Shown: piece by piece, positions 18,793-28,945 of the stretch
Layout: every line of letters begins with the position of its first letter
How positions within the stretch are numbered: the stretch's first letter is position 1
DNA from: Pseudoalteromonas prydzensis
GTDB lineage: Bacteria > Pseudomonadota > Gammaproteobacteria > Enterobacterales > Alteromonadaceae
Assembly (NCBI RefSeq): GCF_001661495.1
Contig: NZ_BDDT01000018.1
Span: forward strand, 21,973 to 85,972
DNA: 64,000 nt
Reading direction: 5' to 3'
Translations under genes and position numbers: made by a program
Notes under the pieces: generated by a model
What the model was told of the DNA's origin: nothing
The model's input: the letters and a program-made list of their open reading frames with translations, nothing else
Databases searched by the model: none

Positions 18793-18868
18793 ATTTAAAC
18801 TCCTTTATTATTAAATATGGCCGCAAAATCTACATTACAGTTTCCATTTTTACAACAACCTCGTAAAT

Positions 18869-19093
18869 TTACACTTCAATTTCAGTAAAAGGTAGTAGAG
18901 GTGCAGCACCTACTATGCGCCCATTCTCTACGTATACCGCGCCTGTTTGAACGCTATCACCTAGTACTACGCTTTGGCTGCTGTCGCTATACTCGACTAA
19001 GGTTGTGCCGTTTGTGTTTACTGAGACGATGGTTGCTATTGTGCGTTGGGTTTTATCGAGTACTGAGCCGAGTCTGTTTAGTGTGTTAGACAT
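18869..19093 (-). CDS. Small phage protein, probably tail-associated
   Basis: A 74-residue protein with short beta strands, separated by Gly, Ser and Val (RTIATIVSVNTNGTTLVEYS). It overlaps the end of the tail-hub-like gene by 8 bp and closes the tail operon. The pattern suggests a small oligomeric or decorating virion protein. This is inferred from position. Confidence 0.6.
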   Translation of the reverse strand: MSNTLNRLGSVLDKTQRTIATIVSVNTNGTTLVEYSDSSQSVVLGDSVQTGAVYVENGRIVGAAPLLPFTEIEV

Positions 19094-20831
19094 TGCTTAC
19101 CACCTGTATTGTTTGGCTAACTGTAATAGCGCCTTGGTCACTGATACTTGCGTTAATTGTCATGCTGTCGCACGTCGCTTTAAATACTGAATCGGTGTAA
19201 GTGATACCAACTAACATACCTGGGCGAATTGGCGGTAAGTCGTCTAAAAGCTTGGTTCTGATCGTTGTATTTTGTTTCTTACCGCTGTTAGCCAGCTCAC
19301 ACGTTCCGCGCTGGCGAGCAGCTTGGTTGTGGGTGATTAGTGTGTCTACGACATCATTGGCAAACTGATCGCCAAGTGTACCCGCACGTTTGATTTTACA
19401 CGCTACGCCTTGCTGCTCACCTCGTACAAATACTGCGTTATGCTCTTGGTTGATGGTTTGGCTAGTGCTGTGCTCAAGTATGATTGAATCGTTAAGTATT
19501 ACGTCACAAATTGCATTGGCTGTGTCCCACGGCATTACGGGCCATGCTGGGACGACTGAGACAGTTTTAGTTGCGTCGTTAATATCGAGTATTGCGCCGA
19601 CTGACTTAGCCACACTTAACAGTGCCGCAGCTGGGGTTAAATTGGTGTAGGTAAATGCGCCTGTAGGAATTGGGTAATCAATCATTTTATTATCGAGTGA
19701 CCACCCCGTATTAACGAGTATGTCAGACATTATCCCCGCCAGTGTTTTAGCGGTTGGGTTGGCGTAGTTTGTAGCGCGAGCGTAAGGGTTAGATAGTAAC
19801 GCAAAACGACTGCGACAACTTGCGCTGTAGCTTTGATTAGCAAAGCGGTTGCTAGTGCTTGGCTGCTCACAAATTACATAAAAGTCATAGCCATTTATTG
19901 AGATTTTAAGCTCTTGGCCCAGGGCGCGTTCAAAGTCGATACGTGAGCAAAATTTAATATTAGCTGTTGCGCTAAATTGGCCGCGAGATATAGAGTAATT
20001 AACGCTGTTGATTAGTATTTTTAAATCGTCTGAAACACGCACACAATTAATGGTTGGCTGCATGATGTATGTATTCCTAATTTGTGGCTCTATGGGGATT
20101 TTTCTATCAATGGTTGGTACGTCATCATCACCGCGAACAAGTCCGCCCGGTAAACCCCAGTAACACACTTTATCGGGGTTGTTAAAACGCATAACTAAGC
20201 GCCCACTGTTTACCCTTGCTGGCGCTGTGAACTCTAAATTCACATAGCCTTTAAACGGATGATTACGCCAATAGCAAATATATTCTTTATCGGTTTCACC
20301 GTAGTGTATTACCAGCTCACTTGACTCTAAAAGTGGCTTTACATGCCAATGCATCTCACGCGCTGTTTTGAGCAATTCTGAGCTGTTCCAAAGCGCTTTA
20401 AGCTCGGTTTGCTCAAAATCTAACTGAGTTAACCAGTTAAAATCCTTTTCGTTATATTCAATTGCTGTGATGATTTTATAAGGCATTTGAATAACGTTTG
20501 ATAAATAGCCGCTGTTGCCCCATGTAACGCTATTTTGTGCTGTGACTAATGCGGTGGTTTTCCAGTCAAAACCAAATGCCACAGGGACTAATTCAGCGTT
20601 GCTAAAAGCAGTTTCAAACTCGGTTTTAACAGATTCTGTTTGCCATGCTAGCGCTTTACCTTGCGTGATTAATGGTGGGTTTAACCAGTTTAAATCCAAC
20701 TCGGTACCAATATTCGCTTGCAAAAACGGTAGCGTTGGATCAACTGGCCCAGTGTCATCATGTAAACCAAAACGCATAAGCACAGGACTTATAAGGTTTT
20801 CTTTCAGCGCTGTGAATTTTAATATTGACAT
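19086..20831 (-). CDS. Phage tail protein, possible tail hub
   Basis: A 581-residue protein near the end of the tail module. The middle (residues ~330-450) has a tail-hub-like layout: a predicted beta domain, then PTAKTLAGIMSDILVNTGW and ALLSVAKSVGAILDIN, which recall the gpD/gp27 hub family where an internal oligomerisation domain repeats. The assignment rests on position and weak pattern. It follows the 106-residue gene and overlaps the 74-residue gene. Confidence 0.55.
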   Translation of the reverse strand: MSILKFTALKENLISPVLMRFGLHDDTGPVDPTLPFLQANIGTELDLNWLNPPLITQGKALAWQTESVKTEFETAFSNAELVPVAFGFDWKTTALVTAQNSVTWGNSGYLSNVIQMPYKIITAIEYNEKDFNWLTQLDFEQTELKALWNSSELLKTAREMHWHVKPLLESSELVIHYGETDKEYICYWRNHPFKGYVNLEFTAPARVNSGRLVMRFNNPDKVCYWGLPGGLVRGDDDVPTIDRKIPIEPQIRNTYIMQPTINCVRVSDDLKILINSVNYSISRGQFSATANIKFCSRIDFERALGQELKISINGYDFYVICEQPSTSNRFANQSYSASCRSRFALLSNPYARATNYANPTAKTLAGIMSDILVNTGWSLDNKMIDYPIPTGAFTYTNLTPAAALLSVAKSVGAILDINDATKTVSVVPAWPVMPWDTANAICDVILNDSIILEHSTSQTINQEHNAVFVRGEQQGVACKIKRAGTLGDQFANDVVDTLITHNQAARQRGTCELANSGKKQNTTIRTKLLDDLPPIRPGMLVGITYTDSVFKATCDSMTINASISDQGAITVSQTIQVVSNV

Positions 20832-20849
20832 ACAGTTTTTTTCATTAAG

Positions 20850-21170
20850 CTAATTAGCTATTTGATATGACTTCACGACTGGCTCAACCTCATCTATCAC
20901 AGCAGGCATATAACCACCCGTTCTATCGAAAGCCATTATAATAATCGCGTTTTGGCTCTTAGCATTTAATTTAAACTTGCCAGCCGAATCAGTCATAGTG
21001 AAACTTTCGAAAATAAACGATGACTTATCTAACAGCCCAATCAACTGATTTTGACTTGCTGTATCATCTGAATTTTTTAGATCACCTTTGATTTCAAATG
21101 TACTTAACACCGATGAAAGTTCAAACGTTTGTGATAATGTTTTAGATAAGTCCATTATGATAATTTCCAT
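20850..21170 (-). CDS. Phage protein of unknown function (tail module)
   Basis: A 106-residue protein (first residues MEIIIMDLSKTLSQTFELSS), more AT-rich than the tail genes around it. Its start overlaps the end of the 286-residue gene by 16 bp. An alternative start is Met6 at 21155. A short Ig-like or decoration fold is possible but not shown. Confidence 0.55.
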   Translation of the reverse strand: MEIIIMDLSKTLSQTFELSSVLSTFEIKGDLKNSDDTASQNQLIGLLDKSSFIFESFTMTDSAGKFKLNAKSQNAIIIMAFDRTGGYMPAVIDEVEPVVKSYQIAN

Positions 21171-22015
21171 CGAAGTGAGTTAAAAAATAGATAGCCATCT
21201 ATAACTGAATAATTCTCAGGTATATCTATTGAGCTATTGTATATATATGGTGACTCAGTATTAGGAAGTCTTCCGACTAGCTGGCTAGATTCATTTTTAA
21301 ATACTAGGTCAAGCCAAATTTTTCTGGTTAATGCTTGGGGATTGAGTTGTTTTTCCAAAGGAGTAGTTGGAGATATTGTATTTAAAATGCCAGTAGCCAT
21401 TGTGTTTGGATCTAGCAATATTGGAACTTTAACTTTTCTGCTGAAATAAGATGTACCCGGCCTTAATAACTGAATACAATCATTGTCAAACCAATATGGA
21501 TTATATCCAATAAGCGTATAAGCCATATCAAACCCAGCGCAGTCTAAACGACCGATAAATGATGCTGCCGAGTTATTTGATCCAACTCCTGTTTGCAATA
21601 GGTAAAACCATTCGCTAGTAGCAATTAAACACCATGTTGCTCCTCTTTTATCTAAGAACTGATTAGCTCCTTTATTTTCTGATATCCTTCCAGTCCAATC
21701 TTCGTAGTGAATAGAGCTAACAGGTGTTTCTATATCAGTCCATCCATCAATTGCGCCAATCATTGCTGCTTTACTTGTCAAATAGCTATTTCTAGCATCA
21801 TCATAAAGCAAATAATACCAGTTCTGACTCGCGGGACTAAATATCATATTATTACTATCAGCTGAGATTTCATTAACTACCCAGCCTGCACCTAGTTTTT
21901 CACCATAACCATCGACTAAACACTTTTTTAATAACTGCAACATAGAGCCATTGTTTAAATCTAGCTGCGGTGCGCCGGGGTCGTCCCATCTATAAACTGT
22001 AACTGCTTGAGGCAT
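21155..22015 (-). CDS. Phage tail-tip protein candidate
   Basis: A 286-residue protein rich in Trp and Tyr (for example SQNWYYLLYDDARNSY), typical of virion or receptor-contact proteins. It starts four bases after the 712-residue gene. Its base composition is clearly more AT-rich than the flanking tail genes, which suggests separate exchange. No family is recognised with certainty. Confidence 0.6.
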   Translation of the reverse strand: MPQAVTVYRWDDPGAPQLDLNNGSMLQLLKKCLVDGYGEKLGAGWVVNEISADSNNMIFSPASQNWYYLLYDDARNSYLTSKAAMIGAIDGWTDIETPVSSIHYEDWTGRISENKGANQFLDKRGATWCLIATSEWFYLLQTGVGSNNSAASFIGRLDCAGFDMAYTLIGYNPYWFDNDCIQLLRPGTSYFSRKVKVPILLDPNTMATGILNTISPTTPLEKQLNPQALTRKIWLDLVFKNESSQLVGRLPNTESPYIYNSSIDIPENYSVIDGYLFFNSLRWKLS

Positions 22016-22018
22016 AAT

Positions 22019-24157
22019 TTAATCCTTATTTCCGCGAAATGATAAAGTTGAATTGTCACGCACTATTTCTGAGTGCCCGGGCGAGACTGAGCGTGTAACC
22101 ATGGTTGGTTTACTTGCAGCTAGAGTCTCGAATAAGAACGCTTCGCCGGGGTTAAGTCCTGCGCCAAACGCCTCTTTACGTAAGATGAAATACGGTGCGC
22201 CTGCAAAGCTGTTAATGGGCGCACAGTCGTTTAGCGTGTCGCCGCTGTAAATGTTGCCTACCGACTCACCGATTACGTTGTAAGCGGTGGTTGATGTAAA
22301 CACGATGGCCCAGCGCTGTGCTATTGCACCAATATTGGTTAGTTCAATTGGATATTGAGTTGTATTGATAGCGCTTGATGCAGCCGCGCCAAAATCACCA
22401 AAATTGTTTTGCCACGCGGCTAATGTGCGCTCGTCTTTTGTTTGCGCTTGAAAGTCACCAAGCACTTGCACACTGCTAACCGTTGCGCCTGCGGGATAAG
22501 CGCGGTTTAGCGGTGTTAGTAGGCTTAATTTCTCGCTGTCGATTGCGTCAATTAGCGCCAATTCTGATTGTATGGCCGTGATAATAAACGGCGGTGAAAA
22601 TGCGCTTATTCCCGCGTTAATAGTTATATCACCTGTAACAGCATCGTAGCTGTAATTGTCATCAGTCACAGACCACAAACTTGCACCGGTGCTATCAACA
22701 ATATCGATAAAATCAGCATCAGCTAAAACGTTAATCGTTTGGCCGCTTGATAACGTTGCAACGGCTGTGCGCTCGCGGTTTTGTACGCTAACAGGGTTAA
22801 ACGTATGGAAAATTGGCACAGTGCCGTTATTTGGTAGCGTTGAAGTATCAAAGCCACCCGGCGGCGATGGTACTGTAGTTACTTCAATTTCGTTATAGTC
22901 AAATCGAATTGAGTCGGGCTTAACATCTTCACTAAATGCTAAATCTACATAGCCTGTAACACTTACTGTACCCGTGCAATTAGTGCCTGTGATATTACCG
23001 CTTAAATCGCTAGACGCTGAGAACGTGGCACCCGCTGCGGTTTCAAACGTAATATAAACCGAGTCACGCGCAAAGTTACTGCTCGGTAACTGCCAGCGCT
23101 TAGCATTGATTGTTAACGCACCTTTTTGAATTAATGCGCCAAGGTTTTCGGTTACTGTGCCGTTATAATCAACGCTATCAATTTCTGTGATTACGCCAGT
23201 ATCATAATCAATTGTCGCAAACACATAACCGCCTGAGATAAAACGGCCTTGGCTATCGTCTTTATATACTGTTTCGTCACCCGTTTTTTTGAGCTTAGCC
23301 GAGCCTTTTAAAACGGTTTCATCAGCGCCCAATGTGATTACTGAACTCGTTGTAAATGAATGAAACCTAAAATCTTGGTTTGATACATAGTAAAGCGTAA
23401 AATATTGGTCTTTAGCCACGGCGGGGTTCAATTTTGCACAAGAGAATGTACCATTTTTATAAAGCAGTGAATTAAGTTCGCCAGTGCCAGCATTAATTTT
23501 AAGTGTTTTAACACCTCTTATCACGTTGCTTGGCTGATCCAAGTAGCTTGTGTCGTAATACCAGGTGTATTGATACTCACCATAAAATGTAGGCTCAGCT
23601 TCTAAAACATCATCAACACTAATGTTTATTTGAGTAATTTCACCGTAGCTTAAAATGCGCTTAGTGCGGTAAATACTAAATGGCTCTGAATCTGGTTTAA
23701 GTCCTATCTTTGTATTAACTGTGGTAATACTTGGCGTTAACGTACGTGTGATTGACTCTACTGTTAGCTCTTGCCCTTGTGCGTCAACTGCACCAGTCAT
23801 TAAGCTAGTGCCGTGAAATTTAGTGCTAGCAAGCCCAAGATAAGGCAGCATTTCAGCGACTGTGTCGGTGTCTTTTAGGTCTTTAGCTTCAACGAGTAGC
23901 ACGTTTACAAGCGGGTCGTCTGGTTGGTCGCTTAAGAATATATGAGCGTCTTGCAAGCGGCTTGAATCGTCTGTGCTAAGCGCTGGATATAATTTAACGA
24001 GATCAAATGATGATCGGGCATGGTCAATGTCACTGATTGAACTAAACACAGCGTTTAATTTACCGCTAACAATTGCATTGCTGGTGCGGTGGCCGCCAGC
24101 GTGTGGCTCGTTGCCAATGCGCTGCGGTTCAAATATTTTTAAATCGGTTCTTTTCAT
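22019..24157 (-). CDS. Large phage tail protein
   Basis: A 712-residue beta-rich protein with many Thr, Ser, Val and Gly, downstream of the tape measure. The position and size fit a distal tail or tail-tip component of a non-contractile Mu-like phage. No catalytic motif is visible. It follows the 120-residue gene after 25 bp. Confidence 0.6.
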   Translation of the reverse strand: MKRTDLKIFEPQRIGNEPHAGGHRTSNAIVSGKLNAVFSSISDIDHARSSFDLVKLYPALSTDDSSRLQDAHIFLSDQPDDPLVNVLLVEAKDLKDTDTVAEMLPYLGLASTKFHGTSLMTGAVDAQGQELTVESITRTLTPSITTVNTKIGLKPDSEPFSIYRTKRILSYGEITQINISVDDVLEAEPTFYGEYQYTWYYDTSYLDQPSNVIRGVKTLKINAGTGELNSLLYKNGTFSCAKLNPAVAKDQYFTLYYVSNQDFRFHSFTTSSVITLGADETVLKGSAKLKKTGDETVYKDDSQGRFISGGYVFATIDYDTGVITEIDSVDYNGTVTENLGALIQKGALTINAKRWQLPSSNFARDSVYITFETAAGATFSASSDLSGNITGTNCTGTVSVTGYVDLAFSEDVKPDSIRFDYNEIEVTTVPSPPGGFDTSTLPNNGTVPIFHTFNPVSVQNRERTAVATLSSGQTINVLADADFIDIVDSTGASLWSVTDDNYSYDAVTGDITINAGISAFSPPFIITAIQSELALIDAIDSEKLSLLTPLNRAYPAGATVSSVQVLGDFQAQTKDERTLAAWQNNFGDFGAAASSAINTTQYPIELTNIGAIAQRWAIVFTSTTAYNVIGESVGNIYSGDTLNDCAPINSFAGAPYFILRKEAFGAGLNPGEAFLFETLAASKPTMVTRSVSPGHSEIVRDNSTLSFRGNKD

Positions 24158-24182
24158 TATATTTCCTATTATAAAAAGCGCT

Positions 24183-24545
24183 TTAAACAGTTTTTAAACG
24201 TAAATTAATGTTTTGAAAGTGTGCAGGGGCGGCATCTGCAAAATGCGTATGCGGCGCGGCTTCAACAGCTTTTTGGCTGTGGTCCCACACCACATTAAAC
24301 ACAGTGCCGCGTATTGTTATTTCAAACGCGGTGAGGGTTGTTTGTGCATGCTCATGCAATGGTGTAAATACGCTAGCGTCTTCAAAATCACTGTATAAAT
24401 AGATTGGGCGGCCTGCGGGTATCGGTGTTTTTTCAATGTGCTGCGCGCCGTTTAGTGCGCGTTCGGTTTGCTCGGCTACTGGCAAGTAATCAAACTCATT
24501 AAGCCAAACAAAGTTATCCAGGCTTTGTGCATTTATTACGATCAT
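24183..24545 (-). CDS. Small tail-module protein
   Basis: A 120-residue protein beginning MIVINAQSLDNFVWLNEFDY. Its start overlaps the stop of the tape measure gene (4 bp, ATGA), so it is coupled to it. In siphoviruses this place is often held by a distal-tail or tail-tip assembly protein. No firm family match. Confidence 0.6.
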   Translation of the reverse strand: MIVINAQSLDNFVWLNEFDYLPVAEQTERALNGAQHIEKTPIPAGRPIYLYSDFEDASVFTPLHEHAQTTLTAFEITIRGTVFNVVWDHSQKAVEAAPHTHFADAAPAHFQNINLRLKTV

Positions 24546-27500
24546 TGGGTGTTACTCAACTGTTCAAGTTTTTGTAAAAATTGCTCTTCAAACTGAGCTA
24601 ATAAATTGGCGGATTGGCCGCCAGGCAATGCAAGTTCAAGGCGCACGGTTTTGCTATTGCTCGGCTGTTGGTTTTTAAGCATGGTTATCAATTCACGTAC
24701 AGCAGTTGTAAGGCTGTTTAAATCGGCGTTAGATGCGTTATTGCTGGGCGTATAATTGTTTGTAGGCGCTGTATAGCTTGGCGTTGGTGCAGGCGTATAC
24801 GTCTGTACTTGTTCAACTGCTTTTTGAGTGGTGCTTTGCGCTTTTATCGCTTGCTGCTGTGCGCTAATAGCTGCATTTAACGTGCTCTTTTGCTCACGGG
24901 TTAGGTATGTAAGCTGCTTATTGATTTTGTTGTATAACTCAGTCAGTGCTTTGCTACTGCTGGCGTTATCAATTTGGCCGCTGAATTTACTAAATTGTGT
25001 ATTTTGAGTATCGGCATAAGCGCGGCGTTCGCGCTCTTCGTTGATCTCTTTTGAGTCTAAATCGTAAGGGCTGCGGCCGTTCTCTTCCTGATAATCTACT
25101 ACGTCACTTACGCTGGCACGTTGCGATTGATTGTATTTATTTACACTGCTTGAGGCGCGATTTGCTGAGGCAGCAACACGTTCTAATTCTTCTTTTTGCT
25201 CACGTAAGCTTTTTGATGCTGATTCGTTCGCTTTAATTTGATCATTCGTGGCTTGCGTACCAGCTCTGGTTGATGCAGTCGCGGCATCTTGTGCGCCTTT
25301 AAAATCGCCTAGTAGATTATTTACAACACTTAACACATCGCCTAAGCGTTGCTTTTCATAGTTGTATTGCTGCGCTGTTAAATTGCCTGCTTGATAGCGA
25401 TCATTTAAGCGCTCAAGTTCATCTGTTAAACGGCTATGTTCGCGTTGTAATTCACCTAAGCTTGCAAGCTCTAGCTGCTGAACGCGTGTTAAATCACTTG
25501 TTTGGTTAGTTAAGCGCTGCTGTTGAATGGTCAGCGCGGCTTGCGCTTGGGCTTTTTGCTCAGCGGTAGCCGTACTGCTCGCCATGACTTGCTGATTGGT
25601 TTTTATTGCGTCTCGGGTTTTCTCTAACTCGCGGGTAAAGCGGTTTACTGCGTCACTGTTTGTGTCAGTAACTGGCTTTAAAGCATTTGCTTTTTCAATG
25701 AGTTTATCGAGTTCTTTAGTTAAACCCAGTGCAGCAGCGGCGGCTTGAATGCTTGAGGGCACAGTTTGATCTGTTGCGTCTGCGGCGGCAATGGCAGCCT
25801 CAGCCCATTTTAAATAGGCTTGGCGTTGTACGGCTAATGGTTGCTCTGATTCTTGCATTAGCTCATAGGCTGCGCGTAATTTATTAGCGGTATCATCGAG
25901 CGTTTTTGATGATGTTAAACCTAACTCCGCATAGGCTTTTTCTACATCACCAGCAAATATTTTTTGACGCTCAAGTAATGCGCCGTGTTCTTCAAACTTT
26001 ACTTTTAGCGCATCTAAAATGGCTAACTGGCCCTGGTACTGTTCACCAGCGCCGGCAATTGCAACACGGGCAGATTCTATGCTTTGTATAAAACCATCAA
26101 CACCAACTTTTACACCGTCTAAGCTTGTTGCCTGCTGCTCTAATGATTGAATCGTTTTAAGGGCTTCGGGCAGTGATAGCGTAAGCAGTTCTTGGCGCTG
26201 GCGCTCGGCCTCTGTTGCAGCTGCTGTGGATTCGGCTAATTTACGTTGTTGGTATTCTAGGTTTACATAGCGCTGGGTGGCTTCGTCCCAAACTAGCTTA
26301 CCGCTTTCTATCAATGCGTCTAATTCGGCTGAATTACGGATGATCAAACCCGTTGAGTTAGCCAGCATTTGTAATTCATCTGCTAATGCTTTGGCTTGTA
26401 TTGCACTTGCTTGTTGCGACTTTCTAAGTGATTCCTCTGCCACGAGCAAATCTTTATACAGTAAACCAACGTCGATTAACTCGGTAATTAACCAGGTGTA
26501 TAAACCTGCCTTACCTACGGCTTTAAGCGCAGTACTCCATTTAGTTGCTGCAATGCCTGCGGCGTTAGTTGCCACGGTGGTTGAGCCAATAGCAGCTGTG
26601 TAGGTTCTTAGTGATGCAATGGCCGTGGTTGCACCGCTGATCACACTACTAAAATAGTTACCCACTTTAAGCGCCAGCCACACTTTAGCAACAGTGGCTA
26701 TTTCTTCGCGGTATTCATAAAGCGTGGTGGCTGCACCTTTAATTGCATTACCTGTACTTACGATTGTGTCGCTAATTTTTTGCGCCCATTCTTGCAAACG
26801 GCCATCTTTCGCCATTGCTGCAAATTCAGTATTAAGCGCGGTAATATTGGCTTTTAACCAATCCATTGCGCCGCTTTGCGCTATAAGGTTATAAAACTGC
26901 TCCATGTTGTCTTTAGCGTTTGACACTTGCCCACTAAAGAGCGCCATTTGTGCCGCAGCAGAGCCAGCACTTGCGCGACCCATTTCATCGATCAAGCCTT
27001 TTATTACATCACGGCCTAACTTACCTGCGCTTGATAGCTTTTGCAGCTCAACGGTGTTTTTACCCGTTACTTTTTCAAGTAGATCCCAAACAGGTATACC
27101 GCGCTCCACCATTTGTAGGATTTCTTCGCCCTGGAGCTTTTGTTTTGCCCACGCTTGGCCGACCGCCAGGCTGATACCTTCAACCTCTTGAAACCCGCCG
27201 CCGAGCTTTAATGCTTGGTCGGTAATGGCCTGCATGGTGCCATCCATTGGATCAAGGCCAAACGCTTTTAGTTTTACAAATGCCTGGCTTACTTCACCCA
27301 TTTGTAACGGGGTGTTTTTAGTAAATTCTTTTACCCATGCTGTGGCTTTTTCACCGCCTGCAATGCCGCCCATAAGCGCCTGCATCTGCACGCCGAGCTT
27401 TTCAAATTTATCACCGGTGCTAAATACTTGGCTTACTGCTTGGGCTACACGATCAAACCCCACATAAGCCGCAGCCAGAGCGGTAACTTTACCAATTACG

Positions 27501-28114
27501 CCGTCAAGGCTTTGTGCTTGAGCGCGTTGGGCTGTAGTGCCTTGGCGCAGCTCATTACTAAACTTATCGACAGAGCGGCCAGATTTATCAAACTGGGCTG
27601 CTAAATCACGCTTGGCTGCACGCAGGTTATTAGTATCAACATCAGAGCGTTTAAGGGCTGTTTGTAGTGCAGCATGCTTACTCGTTTGCTGGGTAAGCTC
27701 GGTGCGCATTTGGGTTAGGTCTTTCTCAGCGGCTTCTAATGAGCGCGCGAGTTGCACAAATGGCTTATCAGTGTTTTTAGCTTCGGTTTGTAATTGGTCG
27801 AGGGCTTGAGCTGCCGCCGCTGTGGCTATTTCTTGTTGTTCTAATTTTTGCTTTGACTGCTCAAATGCACGTATTAGATCAGCTTGATTAGCTAATCCGT
27901 CTAATTCGTTGGCAAGCTTGCCTGCTGTTTGGCTGGTTTTTTTTGCACTGGTATCGGTTTGGTCTAGTGATTCACTGAGTTTATCAGCAGCAGGATTAGC
28001 CGCATCGGCGCTTTGCTCAATGTTACGCAGCTCTTGAACCAGCTGCTCAATATTTTGCTTGCCTGTAGCTTCGGCAACTATGCGTAGGGCTAATTCGAGG
28101 GTTTTATCTGCCAT
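24542..28114 (-). CDS. Tail tape measure protein
   Basis: The 1190-residue protein sets tail length. Residues 1-200 are coiled coil. The tape-measure domain lies around residues 210-400, with GDKFEKLGVQMQALMGG and QMGEVSQAFVKLKAFGLDP. Long Gln/Ala-rich coiled coils and a hydrophobic segment near residues 500-560 follow. By the usual rule (about 1.5 Angstrom per residue) the tail would be roughly 150-180 nm long. No tail-assembly chaperone gene lies between it and the tube gene; the 80-bp gap holds a terminator. Confidence 0.92.
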   Translation of the reverse strand: MADKTLELALRIVAEATGKQNIEQLVQELRNIEQSADAANPAADKLSESLDQTDTSAKKTSQTAGKLANELDGLANQADLIRAFEQSKQKLEQQEIATAAAAQALDQLQTEAKNTDKPFVQLARSLEAAEKDLTQMRTELTQQTSKHAALQTALKRSDVDTNNLRAAKRDLAAQFDKSGRSVDKFSNELRQGTTAQRAQAQSLDGVIGKVTALAAAYVGFDRVAQAVSQVFSTGDKFEKLGVQMQALMGGIAGGEKATAWVKEFTKNTPLQMGEVSQAFVKLKAFGLDPMDGTMQAITDQALKLGGGFQEVEGISLAVGQAWAKQKLQGEEILQMVERGIPVWDLLEKVTGKNTVELQKLSSAGKLGRDVIKGLIDEMGRASAGSAAAQMALFSGQVSNAKDNMEQFYNLIAQSGAMDWLKANITALNTEFAAMAKDGRLQEWAQKISDTIVSTGNAIKGAATTLYEYREEIATVAKVWLALKVGNYFSSVISGATTAIASLRTYTAAIGSTTVATNAAGIAATKWSTALKAVGKAGLYTWLITELIDVGLLYKDLLVAEESLRKSQQASAIQAKALADELQMLANSTGLIIRNSAELDALIESGKLVWDEATQRYVNLEYQQRKLAESTAAATEAERQRQELLTLSLPEALKTIQSLEQQATSLDGVKVGVDGFIQSIESARVAIAGAGEQYQGQLAILDALKVKFEEHGALLERQKIFAGDVEKAYAELGLTSSKTLDDTANKLRAAYELMQESEQPLAVQRQAYLKWAEAAIAAADATDQTVPSSIQAAAAALGLTKELDKLIEKANALKPVTDTNSDAVNRFTRELEKTRDAIKTNQQVMASSTATAEQKAQAQAALTIQQQRLTNQTSDLTRVQQLELASLGELQREHSRLTDELERLNDRYQAGNLTAQQYNYEKQRLGDVLSVVNNLLGDFKGAQDAATASTRAGTQATNDQIKANESASKSLREQKEELERVAASANRASSSVNKYNQSQRASVSDVVDYQEENGRSPYDLDSKEINEERERRAYADTQNTQFSKFSGQIDNASSSKALTELYNKINKQLTYLTREQKSTLNAAISAQQQAIKAQSTTQKAVEQVQTYTPAPTPSYTAPTNNYTPSNNASNADLNSLTTAVRELITMLKNQQPSNSKTVRLELALPGGQSANLLAQFEEQFLQKLEQLSNTQ

Positions 28115-28126
28115 TGGTTAACTCAG

Positions 28127-28145
28127 TTTTAAACGGTGTTTAAAT
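28127..28145 (-). repeat. Copy of the AACACCGTTTA motif before the tape measure gene
   Basis: The minus strand reads ATTTAAACACCGTTTAAAA. Related sequences occur at 32568-32587 and near both prophage ends. It may be a binding site for the transposase or a late activator. Confidence 0.35.
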
Positions 28146-28153
28146 GGGGAATA

Positions 28154-28178
28154 AAAAGGCTCAAGGGCTGAGCCTTTT
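28154..28178 (-). terminator. Terminator between the tail tube and tape measure genes
   Basis: AAAAGGCTC and GAGCCTTTT pair with a 7-nt loop; on the minus strand TTTTTATT follows. It is placed just after the tube gene, where it could lower transcription of the tail genes compared with the abundant tube protein. Confidence 0.75.
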
Positions 28179-28194
28179 GGTACGAGGTAATTGA

Positions 28195-28944
28195 TTAAGC
28201 GTCTAGCTCGTCAATGTAGAATGGTTCGTCTTTGCCATTTACAAGCTTTGCTGTGCCTTCAAGTGCAGCACTTACAAACTCACTGCCGGCTAAATCAAGC
28301 TCTTTAGTTGGCATCATTGAGGTGTCGTAAATTTCAAAATTGACTTGCTTACCATTGGCTAAGTTGGTGCCTTCACCAAAAATACGTAAACGTGTTTGTG
28401 ACTTAGTACCGCCTTTAATGCGCTTACCACTGCGCGCGTTATAACTGCCTGTAATGGTAATACTGCCACCAGCGGCTAATGAACCACCTTTAATTGAACG
28501 GATCATACCGAGTGCAAAGTTAAACTCGTAATCAACGCCTGCGACTTTAGTTTCAGTGGCTTGCTTAACAACGACGTTATCAGTAAAGTTTTTACCACCA
28601 ACGGCAACCCACGACTGATTATCAGGTAATATCACTTCTTTATCTGTTAACGTACCCGCCGCATCGTTAATGGCTGCAACTTCGCCCATTAATGCTAAAG
28701 CCACCATTTCGGCAGGTTGGTCGTCAAACTCCCACGTAATAGCCGCTGGCTTAGCAATTTTTACATCATCCAGGGCTTGGCCTTTGCTGGCCTTTTTATT
28801 TGATGTACGGACGACTGAATCCGCCTCAGTTTTAATACCAAGCTTAGTGGTGTTAATTGGGCCAAAAATTTGGCCTGTGCTTACGCCTTGTTCGTTTAAG
28901 CGATCAACAAAAATATTGCCCGCTAGTAAAATACCGTCGCTCAT
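28195..28944 (-). CDS. Major tail tube protein
   Basis: A 249-residue protein in the position of the tail tube in Mu-like siphoviruses, upstream of the tape measure. Features are the N-terminal ILLAGNIFVDRLNEQG, a beta-rich body, and GSITITGSYNARSGKRIKGG. No sheath gene is next to it. The following terminator fits a highly expressed structural gene. Confidence 0.75.
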   Translation of the reverse strand: MSDGILLAGNIFVDRLNEQGVSTGQIFGPINTTKLGIKTEADSVVRTSNKKASKGQALDDVKIAKPAAITWEFDDQPAEMVALALMGEVAAINDAAGTLTDKEVILPDNQSWVAVGGKNFTDNVVVKQATETKVAGVDYEFNFALGMIRSIKGGSLAAGGSITITGSYNARSGKRIKGGTKSQTRLRIFGEGTNLANGKQVNFEIYDTSMMPTKELDLAGSEFVSAALEGTAKLVNGKDEPFYIDELDA

Positions 28945-28945
28945 A

